Part shown: positions 36,979-46,835 of the stretch, piece after piece
How positions within the stretch are numbered: position 1 is the first letter of the stretch
Layout: every line of letters begins with the position of its first letter
Source of the DNA: Kushneria avicenniae
Lineage (GTDB): Bacteria; Pseudomonadota; Gammaproteobacteria; Pseudomonadales; Halomonadaceae
Length of the DNA stretch: 64,000 nt
Direction: 5' to 3'
Assembly (NCBI RefSeq): GCF_900112585.1
Contig: NZ_FOLY01000001.1
Location: forward strand, 1-64,000
Translations under genes and position numbers: made by a program
The notes under the pieces: model-generated
Told to the model about the DNA's origin: nothing
What the model saw: the letters and a program-made list of their open reading frames with translations, nothing else
The model's database searches: none

Positions 36979-37470
36979 CTACTGAACAATAAAGTCGGTG
37001 AAAAGGGCATCGCTGACGGCGACGCTGCTTGTCTCGCCGTTGAATGGCTGCTCGAAGGCACCGATCAACGCTTGCGCCAGGGCCTGCTTGCCGGCCGGTG
37101 TGGTCAGTTGATCCCCCTGCTGACCGGTCAGCACCATCAGGATGCGATTGCGTACTTCAGGCATCTGTGCCCTGAGCGTACTGGCGGCCTCTTCGCCCTC
37201 TGCCTTGAGGGTAATGCCCACATACAGAATCCGGCCGGTGCCATCGTTGAGGTTCACGGTAAACGGCTTGAGCTCTACAAACACCGGAACGGCAGCCGGC
37301 GCGGTCTGTGCACTTTCCTGGGCGGTACTTTCCGATGTATCTCCCTTGAGGAAAAACCAGGCCCCGGCGGCACAGGCCATGCCCACCAGAATGACCAGCA
37401 GCGCCACGATGACCCAGAGAAGTTTCTTGCTGCCGGCCCTGGCCGGAGGTGTTGCGGTAGATGTCGTCAT
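36979..37470 (-). CDS. fliL: Flagellar stator-associated protein FliL
   Basis: A 163-residue inner-membrane protein with one N-terminal helix (KLLWVIVALLVILVGMACAA) and a periplasmic domain containing VELKPFTVNLNDGTGRILYV and VRNRILMVLTGQ. FliL surrounds the MotAB stator and supports torque. It begins the fliLMNOPQR operon. The stretch upstream (37471-37666) is the likely promoter region; no individual site was recognised. Confidence 0.95.
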   Translation of the reverse strand: MTTSTATPPARAGSKKLLWVIVALLVILVGMACAAGAWFFLKGDTSESTAQESAQTAPAAVPVFVELKPFTVNLNDGTGRILYVGITLKAEGEEAASTLRAQMPEVRNRILMVLTGQQGDQLTTPAGKQALAQALIGAFEQPFNGETSSVAVSDALFTDFIVQ

Positions 37471-37666
37471 GGCGTCAGATCAATCCGTCAGGAGTAGGAA
37501 CACAGGGTTGGTAAGTCCGTAACATCATGTGTCATGGCGTGTTCGGTTGATGCCATGGTACGGACTGGCGCGCCAAACGAAGGATCAAATAGCGCGGTCT
37601 CATACGGTTATCTCGGCGTTTTGAAATGCAGACTGCCATCACAACCATAGGCGTCATCAAACAAAA

Positions 37667-37696
37667 GGGTCGCGCCGACAATAAGCGGCACGACCC
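37667..37696 (-). terminator. Terminator after fliK
   Basis: On the minus strand GGGTCGTGCCGC pairs with TCGGCGCGACCC around a short loop (one mismatch), followed by TTTTG. It lies about 30 bases past the fliK stop and separates the fliF-K and fliL-R units. Confidence 0.8.
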
Positions 37697-37728
37697 CTGG
37701 ATAAATTGCGGTCAGTGTGGTCAAACGA

Positions 37729-39171
37729 TCAGGCGAATAGATCGATACCACCGTTGAGCGAGCGTCCGATCGGTGAGCTGATCGAGATGATGTCGCTGTC
37801 AGCATCGCCATTGATGCCCGGGAGCGTGCCTGAGGGGTCATGACCGGCGAGTGCGCCGGGAGTGCGCTCCTGCTGCTGCTGCTGGAACCCCCCCTGCTGG
37901 AAGCTGCCCTGATCGCTGACCGAAGTCTGCCCGAGTTCGATACCGCTGGCGCTGAAGGCATCACGCAGCTGAGGCAGCGCAGCTTCGATGGCGGCCCGGA
38001 CCTGCGCGTGGTGTGAAGCGATATGCAGCTGTGCGCTCTGTTCGCCCATTTTCAGCGAAATGGACAGCGGCCCCAGTTCGAGCGGGTTCATGTTCAAGCG
38101 CGCTTCACCGCCACCGCGCATGCTGAGATTGATGACCTGCCGCTCGAAAGCCGAGCTCCACTGATCGCTGTCCATGGCGGGCAGGGTCGCAGTGGCAACG
38201 GCCTGGGCGGTGCCCGGTGCCATCGGGCTGGTGCCTGTCTGGCCTGTCAGGGCCGACAGTGTATTCAGCGGGCTATCGTTGACGGTGGGCGTCGTCGTGG
38301 GCCGGGTGTCGAAAACCGTCTCGGCGCCTGAGCCCATCATTTGCGAGAGTGGCCCTTCGCGCTGTGAGAGAATCTCGCCGAACAGGCGGTCACCTCTGAC
38401 AGCTTCCTGACGGCCACCTTTCAGTGTCTGTGAGGCATTATCAAGCACTGTTGCATCACGGCCTCGCAGGCCCTGTTCGAGCATGGCGCCGCGAGCGGGC
38501 TGAGCACCCTCACGCCCTGCGGGCGCTTTCTGAGTCGGCGAGCCCTGCATTAAAAAGCCGGTATCCACCAGGGCATACAGGGGATTGGCATCGTCTTTCG
38601 ACTCGCTGTCCGCCAGACGTTTGCCCTTGTCACCAGCAGGCTCGGTCCGACCATCGACACGGGAAGCGACGGACCTGTCCATGCCTGACAGCTTGCTGTC
38701 GGCACGCTCGATGCCCCGCTTTTCAAGCGACTGGTGGCCATCTGCCAGCGAGGCAAGTCCGGCCGCCGCCTTCGTTGCAGCACGATCGCTGCTGCGTGTG
38801 AGAGAAGATCCGTCACGGGGTTCGCGGCCCTCCAGACGATTGCCCTGAAGCTGCTCGAGTGCGCTGGACAGTGTTTGCCGCGCATGGCCGGGCAGCAGAG
38901 GCTGTCGAGCATCTGCGGCTGTGGCACCGCTGCTGCCCGTTGGCAGGCTGGAGCGCTGGTCCTTGTCGCCGGCATCATTGCTTCGTGCCTGCTGGCGGGA
39001 TACCGAAGATGGACGAGTGTCGGCGTCGGCTGGCGAAGCTGCCGTATCGCTCTGGCGGCGTGCTCGGGTATCGCTCAAGAGCGCGCCAAAACCGTTGTCT
39101 TCCTCACTACCCCTGGAAGGAGCGCCGGGGGTGCCCTGAGCGCTGATCTGAACATTGACTGGCGTCAGCAT
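37729..39171 (-). CDS. fliK: Flagellar hook-length control protein FliK
   Basis: A 480-residue secreted ruler. The N-terminal two thirds are low-complexity (Gln/Ser/Arg/Ala-rich, without predicted globular parts), as expected for a ruler. The C-terminal flg_hook domain is clear at about 350-440 (LSMRGGGEARLNMNPLELGP, SISLKMGEQSAQLHIASHHA, VRAAIEAALPQLRDAFSASG), which contacts FlhB. It ends with a Gln-rich stretch (QQGGFQQQQQE). Last gene of fliFGHIJK. Confidence 0.95.
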   Translation of the reverse strand: MLTPVNVQISAQGTPGAPSRGSEEDNGFGALLSDTRARRQSDTAASPADADTRPSSVSRQQARSNDAGDKDQRSSLPTGSSGATAADARQPLLPGHARQTLSSALEQLQGNRLEGREPRDGSSLTRSSDRAATKAAAGLASLADGHQSLEKRGIERADSKLSGMDRSVASRVDGRTEPAGDKGKRLADSESKDDANPLYALVDTGFLMQGSPTQKAPAGREGAQPARGAMLEQGLRGRDATVLDNASQTLKGGRQEAVRGDRLFGEILSQREGPLSQMMGSGAETVFDTRPTTTPTVNDSPLNTLSALTGQTGTSPMAPGTAQAVATATLPAMDSDQWSSAFERQVINLSMRGGGEARLNMNPLELGPLSISLKMGEQSAQLHIASHHAQVRAAIEAALPQLRDAFSASGIELGQTSVSDQGSFQQGGFQQQQQERTPGALAGHDPSGTLPGINGDADSDIISISSPIGRSLNGGIDLFA

Positions 39172-39201
39172 GCGTCATGTTTCCTGACAGAAAAAACGTG
39201 G

Positions 39202-39648
39202 TTAGAACCCACCCAGTGCAGAGACTGCTCGGCTGGCATATTCATCACTCTGGCGTTGTTCTAGCTTGTTCATGCGGTGTTCGGCTTCCTGACGGCGTCG
39301 ATTGATCAAAACGTCGTAGGAGTTCACCCGCTTTTGCTGCTGCTGCCAGTTCGTCATGCCTCGCGCGATACGACCCTGGTGCTGATCGACCTGCTGGCGC
39401 TGATGGTCAATGGCACGATCCAGCGATGACAGAAAGCGCTGATAGTTCTGAATGGAGGCCATGGTCAGGCCATGCTGCATGGCCTGCTCGAAGCGACGAA
39501 GGTAGTCGTTGCGATAATCAGTCAACATCTCGAGCTGTGTATGGCTCTGCTGATGTGCCGAGCGCAGCTGGCCCAGCAGTTTGGCCGCCGCATCGCGGTC
39601 GCCTTCAGCCAGTTCGATCAACATTTCAAGTGATGAATGATTGGACAT
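39202..39648 (-). CDS. fliJ: Flagellar export coiled-coil protein FliJ
   Basis: A 148-residue, almost wholly helical and charged protein (LDRAIDHQRQQVDQHQGRIA, NRRRQEAEHRMNKLEQRQSD). FliJ inserts into the FliI hexamer and links the ATPase to FlhA. The ATG at 39648 has a GAGGGG site; the frame is open a few codons upstream. Located between fliI and fliK as usual. Confidence 0.93.
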   Translation of the reverse strand: MSNHSSLEMLIELAEGDRDAAAKLLGQLRSAHQQSHTQLEMLTDYRNDYLRRFEQAMQHGLTMASIQNYQRFLSSLDRAIDHQRQQVDQHQGRIARGMTNWQQQQKRVNSYDVLINRRRQEAEHRMNKLEQRQSDEYASRAVSALGGF

Positions 39649-39707
39649 GGTCCCCTCGGATATCGGTGACATTCAGCCGGTGAGTCGTCTATGCACGGCA
39701 CCGGAGG

Positions 39708-41084
39708 CTAGGCGTTTAAAAGCGACTTCAGCCCCTCGATCGAGTGTTCGACATCGGCTCGTTCGCTCATGCGCTGCTGCAGGAAGGCTTCGAGATCCGG
39801 ATAGAGCCTGATGGCTTCATCCAGCAGTCGATCGCTGCCGGCAGCATAGGCGCCCACGCTGATCAGATCGCGGTTACGCTGATAGCGTGACAACATTTGC
39901 TTAAAGTATTTGATGCACTCGAAATGTGGTTCGTCGATAAGCGCTGTCATTGCACGGCTTATCGATGCTTCGATATCGATGGCCGGATAATGGCCGGCCT
40001 CGGCCAGCTTTCGTGACAGCACAATATGGCCATCAAGGATGGCGCGCGCGGCATCGGCGATCGGGTCCTGCTGGTCATCGCCCTCGGTCAGGACGGTATA
40101 AAAGCCGGTAATCGAGCCCTTGCCCGGGGCGTCATTGCCGGCACGCTCAACCAGCGCGGGCAGCTTGGCAAACACCGAAGGCGGATAGCCCTTGGTCGCC
40201 GGTGGCTCGCCGATGGCCAGTGCAATTTCACGCTGGGCCATGGCATAGCGGGTCAGGGAGTCCATGATCAACAGCACATTCTTGCCGCGATCACGAAAGT
40301 CTTCGGCCAGACGTGTGGCATAAGCAGCGCCCTGAAGGCGCAGCAGCGGTGACATGTCGGCAGGTGCCGCCACCACCACGGCGCGGCGCTGGCCTTCGGC
40401 GCCCAGAATGTTCTCGATGAAATCCTTGACCTCGCGGCCACGTTCACCGATCAGGCCGACCACGATGACATCGGCCTGGGTATAGCGCGCCATCATGCCC
40501 AGCAGCACGCTCTTGCCCACGCCGGAGCCGGCAAACAGGCCCAGACGCTGACCGCGACCGACGGTCAACAGGGCGTTGATGGCGCGCACGCCAACATCGA
40601 GAACCTCCTCGATGGGGGCACGCTGCAGCGGGTTGAGGGTAGGGGCATTGAGTGACACGTTGTCCGGCTCAGCCAGCGGCCCACGACCATCCAGTACCCG
40701 ACCGCGGGCATCCACCACGCGTCCGAGCAGGGCATCACCGACCGGCAGCTGCTTGCTCTGGGACTGGCTGGCGCCCGGGCGAGGGCTGGCGGGCCAGACG
40801 CGGGCGCCGGGTACCAGGCCGGAGGTTTCGACCAGTGGCATCAAAAAGAGCTTGTCACCGGTAAAGCCAACCACCTCGGCTTCGGTTTCTCCCTGGCCAT
40901 CGGCCAGTTCGACCATACAGCTGCAGCCCAGCGGTAAACGCAGGCCGACGGCTTCCAGCACCAGTCCGGTGGCACGGGTCAGTCGGCCGCGTTCGCGGTT
41001 GGCGGGCAGCTTCTGCACGCGCCGGGTCGCGGTGTCCAGCGTCCGCTTCCACTGGTTGAGCATGGCATCACTGTTCGAGGACAT
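39708..41084 (-). CDS. fliI: Flagellar export ATPase FliI
   Basis: A 458-residue F1-beta-like ATPase energising flagellar export. Walker A is [15 protein letters not shown], Walker B lies in [20 protein letters not shown], and the type III ATPase signature [16 protein letters not shown] is present. An AGGAG site lies ten bases before the ATG. Complete, with FliH, FliJ and C-ring genes around it. Confidence 0.97.
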   Translation of the reverse strand: MSSNSDAMLNQWKRTLDTATRRVQKLPANRERGRLTRATGLVLEAVGLRLPLGCSCMVELADGQGETEAEVVGFTGDKLFLMPLVETSGLVPGARVWPASPRPGASQSQSKQLPVGDALLGRVVDARGRVLDGRGPLAEPDNVSLNAPTLNPLQRAPIEEVLDVGVRAINALLTVGRGQRLGLFAGSGVGKSVLLGMMARYTQADVIVVGLIGERGREVKDFIENILGAEGQRRAVVVAAPADMSPLLRLQGAAYATRLAEDFRDRGKNVLLIMDSLTRYAMAQREIALAIGEPPATKGYPPSVFAKLPALVERAGNDAPGKGSITGFYTVLTEGDDQQDPIADAARAILDGHIVLSRKLAEAGHYPAIDIEASISRAMTALIDEPHFECIKYFKQMLSRYQRNRDLISVGAYAAGSDRLLDEAIRLYPDLEAFLQQRMSERADVEHSIEGLKSLLNA

Positions 41085-41111
41085 CGCCGCGCGCTCCTGT
41101 TGTCGGAATCA

Positions 41112-41804
41112 TCAATGCTTGCCATGACCCACGGCGTGACGCAATCGCTCCCACCGATCATCGCGAGTGGCATCGATTTCAAGCTGATCGGTCTCCAGTC
41201 GGCAGTCCCCGCGTGATAGTGATGAATCGCTTTTAAGCTGCCATCCGGCGTCACCCAGCAGCGTGCTCAGATTCTTCTGGACCATGGCCAGATCATCGGG
41301 ATGCACGCAGATGCGAGGCGTGCCGCCAAGCGTTGGGTGTTCCATCATCAGCTTTTCGATGTCATCGAGGATATGCTCGGGAGACAGCTCCAGTGATCGC
41401 CCTGCCAGCTGCCGACCGGTCTCCAGTGCCAGCTCGACCAGCGAATAGGCGATATCGTCCTTGAGACGGCCGGCGGCCGTCTCAAAGGCGTTAACCATAT
41501 CCACTACCGGGGCCAGCGCTTCATGCAGGCGCGATTCAAGCTCGAGCTGATAGTCGTGATGGGCCTGCTCTCGGCCGGCCTCGAGACCGGCGGTATACCC
41601 CGCTTCGTGGCCTTCAATCTGACCCTGCTCGAAACCCTCCTGACGTGCCTTTTCAAAGGCTTCGCGGCGTACATCGTCTTCCTGGCGACGCTGAGGCACA
41701 TTGTTTTTCTCGAGTACCTCAGGCGCCGGCTGTCGCGCCTCGCGTCTTTCCAGGCGCCCCATCTCCCAGCGCTGCCAGGCATCCTGATCGTTCGACCTAG
41801 ACAT
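41112..41804 (-). CDS. fliH: Flagellar export ATPase regulator FliH
   Basis: A 230-residue negative regulator and stator of FliI. The central part is coiled coil with repeated small-residue pattern ([20 protein letters not shown]), characteristic of FliH GxxxG repeats; the C-terminal domain ([20 protein letters not shown] ... [13 protein letters not shown]) binds FliI. The ATG at 41804 overlaps the fliG end by 8 bases; the longer frame upstream lies inside fliG. Confidence 0.95.
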   Translation of the reverse strand: MSRSNDQDAWQRWEMGRLERREARQPAPEVLEKNNVPQRRQEDDVRREAFEKARQEGFEQGQIEGHEAGYTAGLEAGREQAHHDYQLELESRLHEALAPVVDMVNAFETAAGRLKDDIAYSLVELALETGRQLAGRSLELSPEHILDDIEKLMMEHPTLGGTPRICVHPDDLAMVQKNLSTLLGDAGWQLKSDSSLSRGDCRLETDQLEIDATRDDRWERLRHAVGHGKH

Positions 41805-42801
41805 AGGCGTCGTCGCCTCCACCCAGAGTGACTTCGCCCGAGTCGGCCAGACGACGCACCAGCTGCAGAATGTTTTTCTGCTCGGTTTCGACCTGCGACA
41901 GACGAATGGGCCCGCGCATCTGCATGTCTTCGCGCAAAAGCTCTGCCGCACGCGAGGACATGTTGGTCAGGAAGCGGTCGCGAACCTCCTCCGGCGCCCC
42001 TTTCAGCGCAATGACCAGAGAGTTGCTGTCGACATCCTGCAAAATGCGCTTGATGCTGCGATCGTCGATATCGGCCAGATTGTCAAAGACAAACATCTCG
42101 TCGAGAATCTGCTGTGCCAGCAAATCATCATGATGGCGCACGTTTTCGATGACGCTCTCTTCCTGGGCGCTGTTCATCAGGTTGAGGATCTCGGCGGCAG
42201 TTCTGACACCCCCCATCTTGCTTCGCTTGAGGTTCTGGCCATCCAGCAGGCCGCTGAGTACTTCGGTGAGCTCCTGAAGCGCTGCCGGCTGGACGCCGCT
42301 GAAGGTAGCAATACGCAGAATCACGTCGTTGCGCAGCCCTTCGTCAAAGCGAGCCAGTACATCAGAAGCCTGATGGCGCTCAAGGTGGACCATGATGGTG
42401 GCAATGATCTGTGGATGTTCATCACGGATCATCTCCGAGACCACGCTGGGTTCCATCAGATTCAGCGCATCAATACCGGAGTCGTTACCAGATTCAAAGA
42501 TATCCTCAAGCAGGCTCGAGGCCCGCTCTTCGCCCAGCGCCTTGACCAGCACCGAGCGGATATGATCGCTGGACTGCAGGTTGACCCCGCCCAGCTCTTC
42601 AATCTCGATGTCAAACTGCTTGAGCACTTCCATCAAGCGCTCGTTGGTCAGCTGGGTGAGCCCGGCCATGGCCAGACCCACCTTTTGCACCTCACGCTGC
42701 GACATGTGCTTGAAGACTTCAGCGGCCGTGTCGTCATCCAGTGCCATCATGAGAATGGCGCTGCGCTCGACGCCTTCTTCGTTGACTTCACTCTTTGCCA
42801 T
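41797..42801 (-). CDS. fliG: Flagellar motor switch protein FliG
   Basis: A 334-residue C-ring protein that mounts on FliF and receives torque from MotA. Segments [20 protein letters not shown], the [20 protein letters not shown] helix and the torque helix with charged residues ([40 protein letters not shown]) are conserved. Overlaps fliF by 14 bases and fliH by 8. Confidence 0.97.
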   Translation of the reverse strand: MAKSEVNEEGVERSAILMMALDDDTAAEVFKHMSQREVQKVGLAMAGLTQLTNERLMEVLKQFDIEIEELGGVNLQSSDHIRSVLVKALGEERASSLLEDIFESGNDSGIDALNLMEPSVVSEMIRDEHPQIIATIMVHLERHQASDVLARFDEGLRNDVILRIATFSGVQPAALQELTEVLSGLLDGQNLKRSKMGGVRTAAEILNLMNSAQEESVIENVRHHDDLLAQQILDEMFVFDNLADIDDRSIKRILQDVDSNSLVIALKGAPEEVRDRFLTNMSSRAAELLREDMQMRGPIRLSQVETEQKNILQLVRRLADSGEVTLGGGDDAYV

Positions 42802-44572
42802 TGATCCAGCCTCTGAGAATCATCGCGACCATTCTGGGGTCCTTCTGAGCCTGCTCGCGCACCGTGCTCAACAGGGTTTCATGTTCGATACGCTGACGGC
42901 GCTTCTGTTTCTTCGCGATCTGCTCGGCAATATCGGCTTCCGGCGTTTCATCCTCGTCGTCGCCTGCGGTCGCCAGCAATGAGCCGCTGCCTGTTTCGCT
43001 GCCGGCGCTGGCGGCTGAGCCTGCCGGGGCCAGCATGACCTTTTGACGTTCCACCAGCGGCTTGAGCAGCTTGCGCCAGAGAATAAAGGCGACAATGGCG
43101 ATCAGCAGATAGCGTCCCAGTGTCTTGCCCAGCGAGATGATCTCGGGGTTCTCGTACCAGGCCTGCTCCGGTGACTCGGGTGTTGCCTGCTGACTGAAGG
43201 CGGCATTGACCACTTCCAGCGAGTCTCCGCGTGCCTCGGAAAAGCCCATGCCCTCGCGGGCCAGACGCTGAATCCGGTCCATCTCTTCCTCGGAAAGGGC
43301 GACCATCCGTGTCTGGCCATCCTCGCCTGTGGTTTCCTGATAGTTCACCACGACAGCCACCGATAGCCGCTGCACCTGGCCGGTATCTTCCTGCACGTGG
43401 CGGATCAGACGATTCACTTCGTAATTTGTCGTGCTGCTTCGGGTGGAAGAGCGCGGGCCGGCCGGTGCCTGAGTCGCCGTTGTTTCCTGATTGCCGGCGT
43501 CCTGTGCGTTGTTCTGGTTTTGCCCCTGTCCCTGATTCTGGCCCTGGCCATTCTGGTTCTGTGCGTTGTTGTTGGCGGCATTCTCGACCGGCGAGGGCAC
43601 GGTCGGCGCGGCCTGATTACTCAGTGCACCGGGAACGCCGCCGATACCACCGCTGCCGCTCTGATCGCTTTCACTGGACTGGATACTGCGAACGCTGGCC
43701 TGGTTGGGATCCTGGTTGGGGTCGTAGGTTTCCTGGGTGTGCTCACCTACCGAGAAGTCGATGTCGGCGGTGACCTGGGCGCGTACATTGTTGTGCCCGA
43801 CGATGGTCGATAGCAGGCTTTCGACACGCTTTCGGTAATTTTCCTCGACCTGCGCCGTGTATTTGAGCTGGGCATCATTGAGGTTACGGCTGCCTTCATT
43901 ACCGGATTGCGACAACAGATTGCCGCTCTGGTCCACCACGGTGACCTGATTGACCGGCAGATTTGAAACGCTGGCCGAGACCAGATGCGTAATGGCATTG
44001 ACCTGGCCTTCGCCGACGGCGCGGTTGCGATAAAGGGTCAGGATGACGGAGGCCGATGGCTGGCGACGATCCCTGACAAAAACCGACTCCTGCGGCATGG
44101 CCAGATGGACGCGCGCCGTCTGAACCGCTTCGATGGACTCAATGGAGCGTGCCAGCTCGCCTTCCAGCGCGCGCTGGTAGTTCACGTGCTCGGCAAACTG
44201 GCTGATGCCGAAGGACTGACCGTCCATCAACTCAAAGCCGACACCGCCGCCCTTGGGCAGACCTTCGCTGGCCAGAGCCATACGAGTCGCCTCGACACGT
44301 TCCGCCGGAATCAGAATGGCCTGGCCGCCCTCCGAGAAGCGATAGGGCACCTGCATCTGATCCAGCCGAGCGATGATGACACCACCATCGCTGTCGCTCA
44401 GGTTGGAAAAAAGCACACGATAGTCGGGTGAGCGTGCCCATAGAAAAAGCACGACCAGAATCGCGATGACGGCAGCACCCGCCACAATGAGGGGCAGCCG
44501 CGGATTGGCCTTGAGGCGATCCATCAGTCCGGACAACTTCTGATCGGTGCCTTGTGTTGCTTGAGCACTCAT
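42788..44572 (-). CDS. fliF: Flagellar MS-ring protein FliF
   Basis: A 594-residue protein forming the inner-membrane MS ring. Two membrane helices lie near residues 28-48 and 460-480 ([39 protein letters not shown]). The periplasmic part has the YscJ/FliF fold, with an Asn/Gln-rich spacer near 340-365 ([19 protein letters not shown]). The C-terminal tail binds FliG. The ATG at 44572 follows GAGGCGATGTG. Confidence 0.97.
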   Translation of the reverse strand: MSAQATQGTDQKLSGLMDRLKANPRLPLIVAGAAVIAILVVLFLWARSPDYRVLFSNLSDSDGGVIIARLDQMQVPYRFSEGGQAILIPAERVEATRMALASEGLPKGGGVGFELMDGQSFGISQFAEHVNYQRALEGELARSIESIEAVQTARVHLAMPQESVFVRDRRQPSASVILTLYRNRAVGEGQVNAITHLVSASVSNLPVNQVTVVDQSGNLLSQSGNEGSRNLNDAQLKYTAQVEENYRKRVESLLSTIVGHNNVRAQVTADIDFSVGEHTQETYDPNQDPNQASVRSIQSSESDQSGSGGIGGVPGALSNQAAPTVPSPVENAANNNAQNQNGQGQNQGQGQNQNNAQDAGNQETTATQAPAGPRSSTRSSTTNYEVNRLIRHVQEDTGQVQRLSVAVVVNYQETTGEDGQTRMVALSEEEMDRIQRLAREGMGFSEARGDSLEVVNAAFSQQATPESPEQAWYENPEIISLGKTLGRYLLIAIVAFILWRKLLKPLVERQKVMLAPAGSAASAGSETGSGSLLATAGDDEDETPEADIAEQIAKKQKRRQRIEHETLLSTVREQAQKDPRMVAMILRGWINGKE

Positions 44573-44836
44573 CACATCGCCTCAGTGTTATTGGGGTTAC
44601 GCGGGTTCAGCTCGATGGGCATCGGCAGACTCTTTATGCGCTGGGCACCGTAAACGGTGGCGCCCTGTACCGGGAGTGGCGTCATTATTACGGTAAGTAA
44701 CCAGATTGAAGGATCGAATAGCCGTAGTTTTTTTCACTATTTAGAACAATCGATGGGCACACTTTGTCTTTAAGCTGCGTCACATTCCTTGACAAAATTT
44801 ACCTTTGGTTACTTTTAATCTCCCGGAGTTACCGAC
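44573..44836. promoter_or_regulatory. Divergent fliF / fliE promoter region
   Basis: A 264-base gap between the divergent fliF operon and fliE must carry both promoters. It contains a stretch with TTTACCTTTGGTTACTTTT (about 44798-44816), whose complement shares AAAGTAACC with the flgB upstream motif. No confident FlhDC box was found by eye. Confidence 0.4.
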
Positions 44837-45160
44837 ATGTCAGTGGCAGCAGCGGGCCTTCAGGCTCTTGTTCAGCAGATGCAGGGTGTAGCGCAGCAGG
44901 CAGGCGGTCAGCACAACGCTGCGCAGCAAACAGGTGGTGTCAGTTTTGCTGGGGAACTCAAAGGGGCGATCGATCGAATCGATGGCATGAAGCAGGTCGC
45001 TGAAGCCAAGGCTGTCGCATTTTCGCGCGGTGACAGCAATGTTGCATTGAACGATGTCATGGTCGACATGCAAAAAGCCAGCGTGGCCACCGAAATGGGC
45101 ATACAGGTGCGTAACCGTGTACTCAGTGCCTATCGTGAAATCATGAGCATGCAGGTCTAG
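44837..45160 (+). CDS. fliE: Flagellar basal-body adaptor FliE
   Basis: A 107-residue protein connecting the MS ring to the rod. The second half (FAGELKGAIDRIDGMKQVAE, LNDVMVDMQKASVATEMGIQ, VRNRVLSAYREIMSMQV) is strongly conserved. A GGAG site precedes the ATG. It is transcribed alone, divergent from fliF, and followed by a terminator, as in enteric bacteria. Confidence 0.96.
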   Translation: MSVAAAGLQALVQQMQGVAQQAGGQHNAAQQTGGVSFAGELKGAIDRIDGMKQVAEAKAVAFSRGDSNVALNDVMVDMQKASVATEMGIQVRNRVLSAYREIMSMQV

Positions 45161-45223
45161 CTCACCTCCTGAAAGGAACGCGAGGGCAATGCAGAGCCTT
45201 CGCAACGTCTATCAAAATATTAA

Positions 45224-45247
45224 AAAAGCGCCCCCAAGGGCGCTTTT
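45224..45247 (+). terminator. Rho-independent terminator after fliE
   Basis: AAAAGCGCCC (45224-45233), CCAA, GGGCGCTTTT (45238-45247). Marks the end of fliE and the left border of the accessory island. Confidence 0.88.
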
Positions 45248-45783
45248 CGCGTTCAGGGCACCTTTGCCATGACTTGCCAGCCTCACGGGTCGTGGCTTGC
45301 AACAGGTAGTCTTGCTGGTGGCGGTCGTAACGAATTCTCCTTGCAGGGATTTCCGAAGACATTACGTACTGTTGACCAAACTGTGCCGAATCGCTTTTAT
45401 ATAAAAATTTTCTGATGTGAAAAATGATAAAAAACATGGCTTGAAGAGCAGAAATCAGGGCTTTCTTGAAATCATCGGCACAGCAGAGCAGATATCATTT
45501 TCGCTACAATATTGCGGCATATTGAATCGTTTTGGTGCTGTAAGGTGCCAATTTTCCGAAAGACAGGGTGTTGTATTTTAATTTGATGCTCACCTGAAAG
45601 CTTTAAGCTCCCCCGGCTAATGCGAGATACCCTGTCATGGCAAGTCTTAACAGAGCCTGACGAGATAAGTGAAAGCTGGAGGTTATGCTCGTTACAGCAC
45701 ACTTTCTTTTGGTTACTCGTTTTACCTTTTGCGCAGTCAGGGTTACTTAATGAAATATTCCAATGACCTCGCAGGGGAAGGCA
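45248..45783. other. Intergenic region at the left border of the accessory island
   Basis: About 540 A/T-rich bases without a convincing gene. Near 45707-45731 is CTTTTGGTTACTCGTTTTAC, related by sequence to the A/T-rich motifs before flgB and fliE. It presumably contains the promoter of the TupA-like gene. No sigma-28-like site was found here. Confidence 0.5.
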
Positions 45784-46794
45784 ATGGCGGAATTACACGT
45801 GTTTCCAACCGCAAGCCAGCACGCCAAAGCAGAGATGCAGGGTTACAAGACAGATAACAAACAGCTTCTTCCTCAAAAGCGTCAGAACCTGCTACGAATG
45901 ATGCGTCGAAGCGTCACGCGCTGGATACCGGATCGCCTTTATATTGCTCACCGCTTCCAGAAGCATTTTGGTTTCAGGCCCAATCTGGTCAATCCGGAGA
46001 CCTTCAACGAGAAAATATGCTATCGGCGTCTGCATCCAGAGCCCATCTTCTCACCGCTCAGTGACAAGCTGCTGGTGCGTGATTACGTGCGTCAGAAGAT
46101 TGGCAGCGAGACTCTGTTGCCGCTGTACCCGGTCGCTCAGTCCTTGAGCCAGGATGATTACGACCGGCTTCCCAACAGTTTTGTACTGAAAGCCAATCAT
46201 GGTTCCGGCTACAACCTGGTGGTGCACAACAAGGCTGATTACAGCCATGAGACGATGCGTCGCCTCAGCGATCACTGGCTGGCCAGCAATTTTTACCGTG
46301 ACAGTCGCGAGCTGCACTATCACAGCATTACGCCCCGACTGATGTGTGAAAAGCTGCTGCTTGATGAAAACGGCAAGATTCCCAAGGACTACAAGTTCTA
46401 TTGCTTCCGCGCAGAGGGGCAAGAACCCAGGGTCTTTATCGAAGTGACGCACGATCGTTTCACTGATTTCCACGTCGATTACTACGATCAGGACTGGAAT
46501 CTCGTGGAAGTCGTCAACGAGCGTTTCAATACCAACTGCCCGATCGAAAAGCCGGCCCAGCTGGATCGCGCCATGGAAATGGCCCTCAAGCTGTCAGAAG
46601 GGTTCGGATTTGCCCGCGTTGATTTTTATCTGATGCGCGATGCGATCTATTTCGGTGAGATCACCTTTACCCCGACAGGCGGCATGAAAAATTTCCGCTC
46701 GTCTGCACATGATCGTGCGTGGGGAGAGTTGTTTGATCACCGTCCGATGACGAAAGAATTCGGTTATGAAGACATGGAAGGCAATCGGTACTGA
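45784..46794 (+). CDS. TupA-like ATP-grasp protein
   Basis: A 336-residue protein of the TupA-like ATP-grasp family, found in polysaccharide and teichuronopeptide gene clusters. Recognisable parts are RFQKHFGFRPNLVNPETFNE with KICYRR (family N-terminus), DKLLVRDYVRQKIG, the nucleotide-binding strand FVLKANHGSGYNLVV, KDYKFYCFRAEGQEPRVFIE, and the terminal metal-binding segment GFARVDFYLMRDAIYFGEIT with FTPTGGM. Substrates are unknown; such proteins are thought to ligate amino or carboxylic groups to sugars or peptides. ATG at 45784 has an AGGGGAAGG site; ATG at 45763 is an alternative. It is alone on the plus strand, convergent with the cyclase gene. A role in decorating flagellin or a surface glycan is inference from location. 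Confidence 0.8.
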   Translation: MAELHVFPTASQHAKAEMQGYKTDNKQLLPQKRQNLLRMMRRSVTRWIPDRLYIAHRFQKHFGFRPNLVNPETFNEKICYRRLHPEPIFSPLSDKLLVRDYVRQKIGSETLLPLYPVAQSLSQDDYDRLPNSFVLKANHGSGYNLVVHNKADYSHETMRRLSDHWLASNFYRDSRELHYHSITPRLMCEKLLLDENGKIPKDYKFYCFRAEGQEPRVFIEVTHDRFTDFHVDYYDQDWNLVEVVNERFNTNCPIEKPAQLDRAMEMALKLSEGFGFARVDFYLMRDAIYFGEITFTPTGGMKNFRSSAHDRAWGELFDHRPMTKEFGYEDMEGNRY

Positions 46795-46835
46795 GCCATT
46801 GACAGCGAGCCGGCCTGCATCGCGTTGAATGCACC

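Noticed and set aside
36325-37497. A 390-codon plus-strand open frame opposite fliM and fliL
   Set aside because: It is antisense to two well-conserved flagellar genes, has no recognisable domain, and is typical of spurious frames in G+C-rich coding DNA.
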